In this document: positions 23,791 to 36,247 of the stretch, one piece after another
Position numbering within the stretch: the stretch's first letter is position 1
Layout of the letters: each line of letters begins with the position of its first letter
DNA from: Epiperipatus broadwayi
Lineage: Eukaryota; Onychophora; Udeonychophora; Euonychophora; Peripatidae
Direction of reading: 5' to 3'
Length of the DNA stretch: 64,000 bases
Assembly (NCBI GenBank): GCA_028023455.1
Contig: JAQFVV010000055.1
Span: 5,920,030 to 5,984,029, forward strand
Translations under genes and position numbers: made by a program
The notes under the pieces: generated by a model
What the model was told of the DNA's origin: nothing
Database searches by the model: none
Seen by the model: only the letters and a program-made list of their open reading frames with translations

Positions 23791-25019
23791 AGGCAATTAT
23801 TAGAGCACAAAATATACTAAGACAGGAAAAATACAGAAAATATAGATTAAGATGAAAAAAAAATTAATTTGTTCTCTGATTTTTTATTTTTTTTGGAAAA
23901 TGTCTTGGAACTATACAAATAAATCATTTTATAAAGGTAACAAATTCTTTACTATGGCTTGTAAAGTGATATGTTCTTTTAATTTTGTATAATGAATTTC
24001 ATTTAAACTTTTGACATTTAGTCAGACAGGAAAAAAATTTCAATGATTTGTGATAAACAATTTTTATTGCGTGTTTTTTTTACACCGCCGTCTTTTGTCG
24101 AATGGAGGTACGCAGTGGTCCTTTAAACGTTACGGTATAAAAAGTGCAGAGATTCAGTAAAGTAATATGTTTATTTTTTTTAAAAAGCATCATTTACAAG
24201 CCTACAAGAATTCTCCATTGATATTTATATATACAATATAAAATGTGTGATCGTAAATACATAAAAAAATGTCATTATACATGCGTACGAGTAGAAGCAC
24301 ACGCAATTTTTACATTCTTAATTTACATAAGAGAGAAAAGTAATTTTTGAGATGATTTTTCACAGAAATGATGGGGATTTTTTTTTTTTTTTTGTAAATT
24401 TCCTTTTGAAATAAATTATTAAAAATCAAACAAGAGTTGTTAACATTTAACCATTTAGCTGTCATTGGGCTAGTGAAGTTCTTCATTCTGAGAAAGAGAG
24501 AAAAAAAAACATTAATGATGATTATTATGTGTATATGTACATAATATATATATGGTATTTAGCTTGGTGACCACAAACAGCTAATAGGAGCAATATTTTT
24601 TCATTAATGTTAAAAAGTATCAAGTAAGTACTTTTTATTTCTTGTAAATTTTTTTTCCAATTGTATTTTAATTTTCTTTAATCTTATTTTTTTAAATTAT
24701 TTTCTATGGCAAATAAATACAGAATCTTAAATTTAAAAAAGTAACTCGCATGTCAATAATGGCCAAATACCACTGATACATATTATGTCAAAGGATGATA
24801 TATAGTCGAGCATATACAAAAAAATTAAATTCTATACCATTACATTACTGATTTTTATGCATTTTACATTAATTTAAACATTGCGTTATATTACTTTTGC
24901 AGATGCATATTCGCAATTTCTGTTATTAAGATATTCATTGAAATTTATTATTGTCTACATTTTGATCAATTTATGTACAGGTTGTCCCGAGAATGTTTTT
25001 ATTTTTATCTTTTTTTAGT

Positions 25020-25445
25020 AATATATTCTATGTAGTATCAAACTTTCTGCATTTATAACTTGAACATCAACTATTTCAGATAAATTTATTATTATTAATC
25101 GTTTATTCTACTAGAGATTATCCCTAGCCAATATAACTTTAAACTTCAGTTAAAGATTACAAACAGATTTGAAATTTATATCTGTATTAAGGATAATTTT
25201 TAGTTTAATCAATAATGAGTAATGATTACTAAGGTATTTAGCTGAAGTGAATGGTGTCAATGTTGTGAGTGCAGAAAGTTTGACACCTGTAAATCAAATT
25301 ATAATGGTTTTAAAGTTTATATTGGAATTAAGAATGATATGATAATTTCTAATCTAATAAGTGATTAGTAATAATCATTAACATATTTAACTCAAGTGGA
25401 TGGTGTCAAAGTTGTGGATGCAGAAAGTTGGACAGTGGTAAATCA
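25020..25445. repeat. Diverged repeats with a GTGTCAA-type motif
   Basis: AGTGAATGGTGTCAATGTTG near 25247 and AAGTGGATGGTGTCAAAGTT near 25394 are direct copies, each followed by a GCAGAAAGTT segment. An inverted partner (ATCAAACTTTCTGCATTTAT) lies near 25038. Probably parts of an old inverted-repeat element. Confidence 0.5.
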
Positions 25446-25728
25446 AAGAGTAATGTGATATTAATAAATTCTGAAAAAATGATTAAAAGATTGTGATCAG
25501 GGCCAAATGAAGAGTGCTGGTTCAGCATGTAGATCATTTATATTTCTCAGATGTCTTTTTTCATATATATCAAGAATGTCTGGTGAAATGAAAGTCTTAA
25601 ATATATATTGTGTATATTTATAGAATGCAATATACAGCAGTAATATTCATTTATTTGTTTTTTATTCATGATAAATGTTTTCAACTGCTCAAAAGTCTAC
25701 ATCAGTCAAATTTTTAAAGAATAAAATG

Positions 25729-26273
25729 CAGGTAACCCCCATATAACATGGTTGATAGGTTCCTAAAAATGCCATGTTATGCAAATTCGTGTTATATGAA
25801 CAAAGAACTAGTACAAAAAAAAGGGTTCCAAAAGTTAAAAAAAACCCCTACGATTTGCATTTTGTAACTAAGAGAAATATGTTTATTAAAACAATAATTG
25901 ATCAAAAAAATTATATATTATTAATACCAGAAAATTTTTAATCCATACAGTAAAAAGAAAACTGAAAATCTTAAAAAATTAACAGTCCATAGACAAAATG
26001 AATTTAAAATTCTGTACGAAATCTGTTACGACATATATAGATGGTGTTTTCTCTTAAAAACTCACATCATGTCCTTTGTTATATGGGAATTTACCTATTG
26101 TCGAAACTTGTACAAATACTGTATTATAGGGAGAGTTTCTCCAACTTTCGAATTGTGTTAGAACAAAAGAGTATTGTAGAAATATGCTGTGTTATAGGGT
26201 GATTTTCCCTAATTCTCAAACTGTGTAAGATTTAATCTGTGTTGTAGGAATACTGTTATAAGGGAGCTGCCTG
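25729..26273. mobile_element. pogo/Tigger-like MITE
   Basis: The left end CAGGTAACCCCCATATAACA and the right end read in reverse, CAGGCAGCTCCCTTATAACA, form terminal inverted repeats that start with CAG as in pogo/Tigger elements. The right flank is TA, as expected for that group, but the left flank is TG, so the duplication is damaged or the ends are wrong. Internal TGTTATAGGG repeats occur near 26123 and 26191. Non-autonomous. Confidence 0.6.
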
Positions 26274-29244
26274 TATACACATCTATTGTTGACACATTTA
26301 ATTAAAATATTTATGTATTTAATGAAATACATATATTTTTCTTTGCCTTAATTATAATGTCAAAGTCATAAAATTACTAAAATAATAAATATGCAGCTAA
26401 GATAATCCTCAATAAACTATTACAATCTAGTAAATGATTAATTTTAATTTATATTTAAATCTGTAAATATATACTGATTTAAATGATTGACCTTATATAT
26501 ATATGTTTAAATTATTATTACGAATAAAGATTAAGCGCCCTCTACTAGCTAATTATTTAACTTGTTATAAGATGTGATATAAAATTCCAAAATTAAAATT
26601 ATTTTGTAACTAAAATATTAACATTCATACATATTTGATTTTCTGCCTACAAAGCTTTTAAACTAATCTTTTTAAAGAAAAAGATTGTCTTTTATTTGAA
26701 TAAGTAATTTTTAGCTCCACACCATATTGAAAATTTAATATACCACATAAAATTATCAGATTTTTAAAAAAATGTTATCTCCCTTTTTTTTTTATTCAGT
26801 GAGTGCACCCTCATCTCAAATTCCATTATATTGTAAACATCCACTAATTTAAAAATCCCAGGTCACTCTGTCACTATGTGTATATGAACAAATTTTGCTT
26901 GTCAAATGAGCTGTAAATATTAGTCACCTGGATTCCCACACCTATGATGACAGTAATATTTTTATATATGACAAATATGATCTGTTTGAGCTTGGGATAT
27001 TTTATTCACATTACAATGCCTTATGGAATAACTTCACACATAGTTAAGAAATTTATATATATAATAATAGTTGCAAAATGGAATATATTTAACCAATCAG
27101 ATTTAACCTTTTCTATTAGTACACTCTTCTACTTTGTATTCCATATCATAACTATCTTCAGTTACAGTATGACAGCATTCTTCCAAAGTGATAATTATTC
27201 TATTTGCTTTAAAACACCCTGTTCGACATGGATAATAACAATAGGATTGTAGAACTTTGTTGTAGTTAGGCAGTTTTAAACACATGGTAAATAAAATTGG
27301 AGGAATCATATATATATAATCCTAAATGTCCATAATACTGAAATGTAATATTCAAGTTAAACATTTCTTTGTTATTAGGGTATATTTTTCAAGAGAAAAT
27401 TATTTGTCCTCTATTAATAAACTAATTGCTTTTTTACGAAGCATTTTATGTAAAGGAAGTAATTTGTTAAAGTAACCAATTAAAAAAATATATGACTTTT
27501 CCATAGGCAAAGTACATTGCTGGATTCTAAAAAAAAATATAGTATTGGAATAAAAATTCAAGGAAAAAATGCTCAGAAAAAAATATGCTTTTGACTACCC
27601 TACAGAACTGAATAGATATAATATTTAAATCGTGAACAAAATCTAATTACAGCATATAAATTCATGATTGAAATATGATATTTGGTGATGGGGAAAAAAA
27701 ATCGATGCTATAATACCATATTCAAATTTAGTTTTGTGTAGTTTGATATTGCATAGTTCGTGATTCCACGGTAATATCATGCATGATTAAAATTTGTTAA
27801 AGCAATCAATTATGATGGCATTTCCATAAGCCAGCTACACATGCTGGTTATTAAATAAAAATGTAAAGAATGTGCTAAGTTGGATTTTAAAAAAAAACCC
27901 CACTAAAACTAGATTAAAACTATATTAGGCAAAATTTTTTACAAACAACAAAAGTAGATAATATAAAAATGACCAATTATACAACATGACAATACAAAGA
28001 AAAATCAAAAAATAAGTGTTAATAATTATGAAAATAAAACCAGAAATGAATGAAGATAAAGGAATAAACTTGTTGAATGAAAATTCTATAAAATCTTAAG
28101 TTAAAACATGGTAGGAAATCAATTTTTAAGGATAAACCCAAAGATAATATAAATATTAATACAATCATCACAATACAAAAAAAAGAAATACTGATAAGTG
28201 AAAAAATTAAATCAGAAATGAATAAAGATAAGAAAATAGATTTTTGTTCTATTATAATAATTATATATATACAAAAACTAAAATAATAGACAAAGATTTT
28301 ACAATTTTTTAGAGCATCAGGAAATGTGACAAATAATTCCATAAAGCATTTATGCAAACCGAAAATCATATAAGGACATAAAATTCCTTTTTACACTTTC
28401 AAAAATCAGTTCTAGTTATGATTTCTGACTTCCATCGTGCTAAAAATATATTATTTTAAAAAATTGCATATGTCAGTGACTTGAATAAAATATTTTGATA
28501 TTAACCCACAGCTACAAACGATTTTATAATGTAAATGCTACAATTGATATCTATTATTGCTCATAAAAAATTTTCATAGTTATGATTCCAAATGATTTTT
28601 TTTTTAAATTATAAAGCATTGTTTACCATAAGTATCATATCTGTATAAACATTTTTTAAAAGTATAATCACAAAATCACACACAAAAAAATAGAAAAATA
28701 AAGTTACATTTGTTTAGAATAGCTTCAAATTAGAATAGGTTGATTTCTTATGATCAGTTATTATAAAGAAATCTTTCTATTATTGTAAGCATTATTTATA
28801 ATAAATATTATAACATTTATATAAAAGAATTGAAAAAAAAATAGCCAAAGCAAACTGAAGTTTTTGCGTAAGAACATGTCAAATCATCTGGAACAATGAA
28901 TATGTTTTCACAAACAGAATTAGATTTGGCCAGCATAGTTCCTGGGAAATATTCAAATCCAATTCAATAATAGAGTGAAGCAGAATATGGAGATTTTAAT
29001 ATTTGCGTTAAAATTTCAAATTCACTTCATTTGTAGAAATTTACTTAAGGCAATTTACAAAAATTTAAAAAAGATCCCATTGTAATTAACTTTTTCATTT
29101 GACAAATCCTAATAATGGTGATTTCTCCCACATACAATTGTATTTCTTTCCCATGGAAACAATAATCTTTTTGTGAATTTACCAGAATATTAAATGTAAT
29201 AAATTAAGATATCTATTAGATTAGCTTCAAATTGTAATTTTAAA

Positions 29245-29732
29245 CAGAAGGTGATTGACCTTTTACACATGTGCTGTAATATTATATTCAATCAACTTTG
29301 TTTTTGTTGAATGTTAGGAAGGCACAAGATAGAGTATTTGGAGAGATAAGAGCAGCTATTTTATCTTTTGTATCTAAATTCAATTTAATAGGTCAATCTT
29401 AAAATTACAGTTGCAATAATAAATCTCTTAGTTTATTACATTAATTCTAACATCTCTTAAGATTAACACACAGTAAATGTTAAAATTCCACTAGTGTTAA
29501 TACATGTAATAAAGAAAATGGAAATAAAGTGAATAATATAAAATATTTACGCTCTTATTCCAAGATACTTAAGATTGGCCTATATAAATGAATTCAGATA
29601 CAAAAGGTAAGATGGCCATTTAGTTTTCAAAGACTCTTGGGCATTGGATTGAGAATTTCCTAACATTCAACAAAAACAACATTGATTGAATATAACAGTA
29701 CAGCGCATGTGTAAACAGTTGATTATCTTCTG
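29245..29732. repeat. 488 bp inverted repeat (foldback MITE)
   Basis: The left arm CAGAAGGTGATTGACC followed by ACACATGTGCTGT pairs with the right arm ending ...ACAGTTGATTATCTTCTG. The inner block TTTTTGTTGAATGTTAGGAA pairs with TTCCTAACATTCAACAAAAA. Pairing continues inward. No clear target-site duplication. It ends 63 bp before the next palindromic element. Confidence 0.8.
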
Positions 29733-29794
29733 TTCAAAATACTAAATATAATGTAGTCTTAAACAAGAACTTTCTTGAGTCTCTTCATAATGAA

Positions 29795-29809
29795 AACTAT
29801 TCATTACTC
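29795..29809. repeat. 15 bp target-site duplication, left copy
   Basis: AACTATTCATTACTC, identical to 31266-31280. Confidence 0.6.
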
Positions 29810-31265
29810 TGTTTTCCTGAAGGTTTGTGATGATGGCATTTTAATTGTATTTATATATTGGATTATTTTCATCATCTAACAGTGAGTATTGAATGTCTTT
29901 AGAAAAATTTAAATTTTCAAAGTATATTCAACTGTTTGCAATAGCACACAGTTTAGTATATCCATGTTTCATGAGATATTATTCTCTCTTCTTCAGGTGT
30001 TCCTGGCTTGATCAGTGACAGTACTAGCATGGTAATTGAAACTGGATCCTTAGATTCTTGAATATTGAAATTTTAAGGTAACACACTAACTGAGACATTC
30101 TCCCAAAGGTAATTGTCAGTAGAAATTTTATATACTTATCTATGAGGTTCTTCCTGATTTTTCCACTTTTCCCTAAGAGCAAAGTTGATTAGTGGTTTCC
30201 ATATATTATATGTAGTCATATTAGGTTGACTTATGGGGTTAGTCACCATTATCATGTGAGCAACTTACTAGAATTTTCTTTTTTGTATCTTTTCTTCTCT
30301 ATCCAATATTTTTATATTTCCTAATTAAACATATGTTCATTGGTATATACATAGTCTGCTATCTCATCACTTTGTGCTCTTGCAATCACTTTTCAATAGA
30401 ATGACTAATCTCACCACTACATTCTTCCACATTCACATGGTATTTCAGAGATCCAATTTTTGTTTTTCAGCATTTAAAGTTTAGGATTTGTAGATGTTAG
30501 AATTCCTCATAATATGGTATGAATTTTGAAAGTTATTCTCATGTTATACTGATTAGATTTTCTTAACTTGTCTGCTATTTTTGGTATATGTGGATATACT
30601 ACAGTATCTTCTTTTCTTTATGTTATCTATTTAAGGTTTTCCTAATAACAGCTGATGAATAACCATTTTTCATAAAAGTTTGTTCTATATGGATCTTTTC
30701 TTTTTCCAAATCGCTGGTTTCAAAACAAACTTCTTTTGTTCAGTAGCAGACCATGTATGTACCTATGAACATATGTTCAACTGGGAAAATTCAAAAGAGG
30801 AAACAGTACAAAATAGAAAATTCAAAGAAGCTGTTCACATCACAATAGTGAATAACCCCATAAGTTAACCTAGTATGACTACACATAATGTATGGAAACC
30901 CTAATCAACTTTGTCCTTAGGAAAAAGTGGAGAAACCAGGAGGAACCTCATAGATAAGTTTATGAAATTTCTACTGATTGTTGTCTTGGGCAGAATGGCA
31001 CAATTAGGTAGAGTATTACCTTAAAATTCAATATTTAAGAATCTAAGGGTCAAGATTCAATTCCCATGCTAGTACTGTCACTGGTCAGGCCAGCAACACC
31101 TAAAGACGAGAGGGGAATAATACCTCTTGAAAAGTCGTGCATATACTAATCAGTGTGCTATTATTAAAAGTTGAATGTACTTTGAAAATTTAAATAAAGT
31201 TAAATTTTTCTAAAGACATTCAATACTCGGTAGTAGATGATGGAAATAGGGCAATATATAAATAC
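29810..31265. mobile_element. Palindromic SINE-like element with 15 bp flanking repeats
   Basis: The arms run from about 29848 to 30240 and 30840 to 31265. GAGTATTGAATGTCTTTAG pairs with CTAAAGACATTCAATACTC, and ATATTATATGTAGTC pairs with its counterpart near 30870. AACTATTCATTACTC flanks it exactly at 29795-29809 and 31266-31280. The right arm holds a tRNA-like B box GATTCAATTCC (31054-31064) with an A-box-like part upstream, mirrored in the left arm. The left end has about 40 bp not mirrored on the right, so the two ends are not equivalent. A long flanking duplication and polymerase III boxes suggest an inverted SINE dimer. Confidence 0.65.
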
Positions 31266-31280
31266 AACTATTCATTACTC
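31266..31280. repeat. 15 bp target-site duplication, right copy
   Basis: AACTATTCATTACTC, identical to 29795-29809. Confidence 0.6.
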
Positions 31281-33278
31281 CTTTCTGCAAATAGTTCACT
31301 GATTTTCACCATGTATCACAATCTTTCAAAAAAGATACATTATTAAATTAAAAACATTTTCCTATTATCTGACATATATCATTTACCCATTATAGATATA
31401 ATGGCACTTTTTGTCACTCTGTTTTCATCAACTAATTTTTATAATGCCTACAATAAATGGCTAGCCATGCATTCTTATTTCATTTTCTATTAAAAAAATC
31501 TTATTCCTGCGAGTCTGAAATTTTATAGATCACAATTCAGAAGCTTTAACATTTTAATTAGGTATTGAGTTAATAGATGGCGCTTAAACGCCATGCTTCA
31601 TTTATTTTAAATAAACAATAAAATGGAGATTCTTCTTATCAGACGGGAAGCTGAAAATAACAAAGCACACGTGATAAGACGAAACCCATAAATTAATCTT
31701 AATTTCTCAATTCCGTGATTCCAAGCAAATTTCAAAAAAAAAACAAACAGTCAAATAATATAAAGTCCTAGACATCATAACGTAAGTTAAATTAATATAA
31801 AAGTTCAAGATTTTTATCATTATTTTCAGATATTTAAAGGAATGAATTCCTATATTTCCTTTACTCTTAATTCTTATTTATCAATGCATTCTATTCATGG
31901 TCTTTTCAATAACATTTAAATTCTAACCATTTGTACTAGCAGGAAAACCAACACGAAAATGAATTTTGGTAAAATTAATCAGGGTTTGTGAAAGCCAGTT
32001 CAGAAATTTTGCAACTCAATTTCTTTTAGCAAATTCATAGGGACATTATTTTTTTTTGTCCAATCACAGATCACCAGTCTTAAACAACTGAAACTGTTAA
32101 GTCAGTTGGCTAAAACTTTCAAAAATAATTTCACAAACTACAAAGAGGCAAAGTTTACAATCAAACTCCACTGAAGACTCTCAAAGATCTGTTATTTTTG
32201 TAAAAAAAAAAGTTATTGTTTATCGCTCATAAACTGACTATTTTTATAATAGGAGGAAAAGATAAAAAAAGTACATTATTAAAAAAAAAAAGATACTCTT
32301 ATAGCAGGAGTATCAGATTTTCCATGTTTATTGATATAGAGCAGAAGTGTACATGGTCAGTGACTGGTTTCAATAGATAAAATGCTAACTATACTCAAAG
32401 ACAGTAGTATCGAATATCAGTAAACTGTCGTGCATTTTGGCAGGTACAAGAGTTTTCTACAGAATATTTACAAATAAATGTTATTTCAAATTACTCCTAA
32501 ACTGGTACGATGGTAAAGAGGCGCATGAAATGGCTGAAACAAAAGACATCAGTGCTAGTGACTTTGACAGACTGGTAAAGCAACAAAACAAGTGTGTCAA
32601 TAGAACATCATTTTTTTTTAAAGATCCATATCTTATTTACAGACTTTGCCTTATCCATTGAATTCTCCTTGCCAGTTTAGTTTAAATAAAACATTTATGA
32701 ATTCAATATATAGTGAAGATACAAGCTATATTATATCGATATGCAAGATTTCAATCATACGCTATTTTAAAAAAAATTACAATTCGTAAATTCAATACAT
32801 GAGCAACCATTTTCCTATCTGAGCACCATACATGATCACGGGGAAAAAAAAAAATTTACATTTGTAAAGTTGTACAATACGCTAGCAGTTGTTTTGGTCT
32901 CGGGTCACTACTGACAATTCTGTTTACTAATAAAAAAAATTTCAGTTTATGATGAAAGCACATACGGTTTATTCTTTATTAAACTTTCTGAATTTGATGT
33001 GCAATATTTCACATAATAAAATGTCTTCCAAGCTTAATACTATATAAGTTTTACAAAATTTAACAACAAAGTTGATACTGAAAAACATCAAAACAATTTC
33101 AGACTATAATTTTTCGACAAGACCTATTGTTTCTATAACTGAAAAAAAAAAAAAAAGAATATTGCCCAGAACCTATTTAACTGTGATGAAAAACAGACAT
33201 TTCGCTAGTGCTTTTATCTAAAAATAGTATGGAACAATAAGTTTTTTTCTTACTATTTTTTCAGTGAATACAGCAAAG

Positions 33279-34053
33279 CAGTGGTCTTCAACCCTTGGTC
33301 TGCAGACTGGTGCCGGGCCGCAGAAGTTTTCTGCTGGTCCGCGGTAGACTGGCAGGAAGGTTTGTAATAACAAAATAATAAGAGTTTAAACTTTCAATTA
33401 ATATAAACAATTTTTATTTATTTTTTCATCTCATTTTTACCCAATTAAAAAAAAAGAAACAACGAAAACAAAATCTAATCAATCATAGATAAATTAATTT
33501 GTTTTTCTAGTTATCACAGATGTTTATGGGGGGGAGGGGGTAGAATTAATTTTTTTATTATTTTTCTAAAAAAATTCAAAATTAAAAAAAAAAAAAGTTT
33601 TTTATAATACAAACACCATATATATATAACTTCATCTTGTATATTTAACATTAAATACAAATATTGCATTTATCATAATCATTGTCATGTAATTACACTA
33701 GCTGTGATATTTCCCAACATTCAGGTGAACAACATTTTATTCTCGCATGTTTCAACAATGAAATAATAAACACAGGAATGCAGGCACATTAATGAGAACG
33801 ATTGTTATTGTACTGTTTTCTGTAACAGTATGTCTGCGCAACTCGAGAAAGAGTGTTCAACATGTGAAGGTAAGCAACACCATTACTATACACAGTAACT
33901 AGTGTGTTGCTTTCGTCAGTTATAAAAATTATGCTCATCTAAGGCTAAGCAGTTTATATCTTTCAGAAAATTTATCTATAGACTTATGCTGGTCCGCGAA
34001 ACCATATCCTTATTTTTTCCGGTCCGCAGGTGTGAAAAGGTTGAAGACCACTG
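33279..34053. mobile_element. hAT-type MITE, 775 bp
   Basis: Terminal inverted repeats are 15 bp exact: CAGTGGTCTTCAACC at the left and its complement at the right end. Subterminal GGTCCGCGG and CCGGTCCGC blocks also mirror each other. Flanks are CAGCAAAG (33271-33278) and CAGTAAAG (34054-34061), an 8 bp target duplication with one mismatch. CAG ends and 8 bp duplications are typical of hAT elements. The interior has no transposase frame. Confidence 0.85.
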
Positions 34054-34380
34054 CAGTAAAGTATATGTAAATGTGCCTCTCAAATACTGTATTACTATTT
34101 TTTTTTAAATTTTGTTTATAGTAAAATCTTAATTTATATATGCATACTATAGATATAAAAAAGTATGTTTTATATATATATGTGCATATTAAAAAGTACT
34201 GTACACTTACAATTCAATAAACAATATGTATTTTATTGCATGCAAGAAAGGATTTAGAATAAAAAATAGTGGATATTGCGGTTCCTTCATATATTTATTA
34301 TTATCAATCTTATTTTTATATATAATAAACAGATTTTATATCTGTTGTAAATAAGTTTCTAGTTATTATTCAATTCAAGC

Positions 34381-34460
34381 GTTGGTAGCTGCCTTGCAAG
34401 CAGTTGCTTGCAGACAGTTGTTGCGGGTTCGCTTCCTGGCCGTTGCTTTGATATATGGAA
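34381..34460 (+). mobile_element. tRNA-like SINE head
   Basis: An A-box-like TTGGTAGCTGCC and a B-box-like GGTTCGCTTCC (34426-34436) are spaced as in tRNA genes, in a GC-richer patch. An A-rich stretch follows at 34456-34475. I could not fold a complete tRNA, so a SINE or tRNA pseudogene is more likely than a working tRNA. Confidence 0.5.
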
Positions 34461-34974
34461 AAAATAAAAAAATAACATCAGTTCTATCACTCTGTAGACT
34501 ATTTTGGCTGAACATCTTCAAGGGCGCTAGGGGCTTAAATACTTATTAAACATGCTAGAATAGCAGTTTCCACTTTATATATAAATATTTTAAAAGTAAC
34601 TCTACCTAAACAAGAATATATATATACTCATGAGTAAATGTTAATATCTTCATCCTTTGAAAATAAACAAGATCGCTCTCAAGATATTTCTACGCAAAGC
34701 ATGTATTGTTATTCTAGCATATTTAAATATTCTAGGATATTTGAAAAGACTTTTAAGCCAAAGCATTTATATAGTATGAATAGAATTAGCTATTATTTTA
34801 CGTTAATGTGATAAAACCCATTTGTCATTTATTACATTCAATATTCCCATTGCGATTATTATTTATTATGTACTTTAATTTAGCATGAGGCCATATTTAG
34901 CAGTTTGTCTAAGGCTGTGCGTGAGATTCTAATCATCTTAATTGTGCACGGCATGTGTTTAATATTACATTAGA

Positions 34975-35390
34975 CAATGGTAGGCGCATGTGAAAGACTA
35001 GCAACCTTTCAATTATTACTAATTTAATAACAACATGCGATTTAGACAAATGTTATTTACATACGTTGCTGATAAATTATATTAACATCTAGAAAATTAC
35101 GGTGTAGTAAATCTAAGATTTCGCGCTGTAATATCGTAAATTAAAAAATCAGTAAGTAATAAATGAATATGTTTATATCTTCAAGGTTTCAGGCCAAGAT
35201 GCTTAAGACTGACTTATATATATAAAAAGTTAAGTAGAGAAAAGGTTGGTATCATCCTTTTCTTATCAAAATCTCTGTCATGTGTCAAGGCCTGATTGTT
35301 CTTAAGACAGCTGTTTAAAATCTGATTGGTTGTCTGAGAGACAATCACGCATGTGAAAGACTAGCAACCTTTCAATTATTATTATTTATT
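34975..35390. repeat. Direct repeat with GCATGTGAAAGACTAGCAAC
   Basis: The 20-mer and the following CTTTCAATTATTA occur at 34987-35020 and again at 35350-35383, same orientation, about 363 bp apart. A complementary AAAGGTTGGTATC lies between them near 35240. Probably ends of a repeat element; not identified. Confidence 0.6.
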
Positions 35391-35640
35391 TAAATGCAAT
35401 ATATATAAGTGGGTGCATGATGTCTTCAGAAGTTTTGTAAATGAACAAGATTGCTTTAAGATATTTAATATAAAACACAGACTGTTATTTTTTTGGAAGT
35501 TGGTAGGTGTTAAACCTCTAATTCTTTGAAGAGGCTAAATATACTTGTAGTATAAAAGGATTATGTGCAATGATTTTACTAAACATATTCTAGATACAAT
35601 TATTGTTTTAATAAATAAACAATCATAACTTTCTAAATAT

Positions 35641-35889
35641 CTAATTGCAAAGCGAAAGTAACTACGTTCCACTGAGTTATGCAGCATCAAATTTTTGACT
35701 TTGTTTTTGGTGTTCACAGAACATTTAGTCCGGACATAAATTTCACTGCATAATTTAAAAACAGAGTCAAAAACTAAGCTTATATAATGTCAGAGCTCAA
35801 AGATAGAATGGGCTATCATTCTATCTTTTCATTGGTGGTTTTTGCCACTGCATAACTCAGTGGGAGGTAGTTATTTTTACTTTACAATT
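35641..35889. repeat. 249 bp inverted repeat downstream of DOP1
   Basis: AATTGCAAAGCGAAAGTAAC and TTCCACTGAGTTATGCAG pair with CTGCATAACTCAGTGGGA and the segment ending TTTACTTTACAATT at 35889. It lies about 360 bp past the DOP1 stop, so it may be transcribed in that 3' UTR. Confidence 0.75.
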
Positions 35890-36048
35890 ACTGTTTTAGT
35901 ATATATAAATATATATATGTGCACATAATGTTAATTTGAATCATAACGAATGGCTTTAGCATGGTAAATAATACACGACTCTCCTTTTTCCAGGGTATAT
36001 TATATTGATGTAGATCACTTTAAAAATGAATATATTTTGTAATATAAA

Positions 36049-36218
36049 CAAGAGCAGCTCACTACTGCCATCTACAGTAAATATGAAACATCAGTGATTA
36101 CTAGAAGGCAGTGCATTTCAAAGCAAAAGCCAGACAGGGACTGACATGCGTACCATGTGATTAATCAGTGATAGTTCAAGCTTAATTTAGATGGCGCTGC
36201 AGTAGATAGCTGCTCTTG
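36049..36218. mobile_element. 170 bp MITE just past the DOP1 stop codon
   Basis: Ends CAAGAGCAGCTCACTACTGC and (reverse) CAAGAGCAGCTATCTACTGC form inverted repeats that continue for about 55 bp with mismatches. It lies only 30 bp beyond the DOP1 stop in transcript orientation, hence most likely within the 3' UTR. Its ACTGCCATCTA and GATGGCGCTGC motifs recur at 3280-3372 and at the ends of the 3.4 kb foldback element. Confidence 0.8.
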
Positions 36219-36247
36219 TCCGAAGAAATACATAAAAAAGCACAAAC

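Larger units (their letters stand above)
9058..36247. other. Convergent intergenic region and the 3' UTRs of both genes
   Basis: This 27 kb stretch separates the DCAF6 stop (9057) from the DOP1 stop (36248, minus strand). The 3' UTR lengths are unknown. An AATAAA at 10332-10337 is one possible DCAF6 poly(A) signal, but such hexamers are expected by chance in AT-rich DNA. The content is mainly transposon-derived, as itemised below. Stretches 9058-10600, 15450-17280, 22250-25000, 26280-29240 and 31290-33270 hold no feature I can name beyond poly(A/T) runs and TA microsatellites. Confidence 0.6.

Noticed and set aside
26944-27252. 102-residue plus-strand ORF
   Set aside because: AT-rich chance frame overlapping another on the opposite strand; no recognisable motif.
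28019-28369. 116-residue minus-strand hydrophobic ORF
   Set aside because: Composition is Ile/Phe/Tyr-rich as expected from AT-rich noncoding DNA; no domain, splice context or conserved motif.
32437-32661. 74-residue ORF with a more ordinary stretch (NWYDGKEAHEMAETKDISAS)
   Set aside because: A tttggcag precedes it, but I recognise no family and no partner exon; possibly repeat-derived. Not strong enough to call.
34381-34460. Functional tRNA gene
   Set aside because: A and B boxes are recognisable, but acceptor and anticodon stems do not pair properly; kept as a SINE head only.
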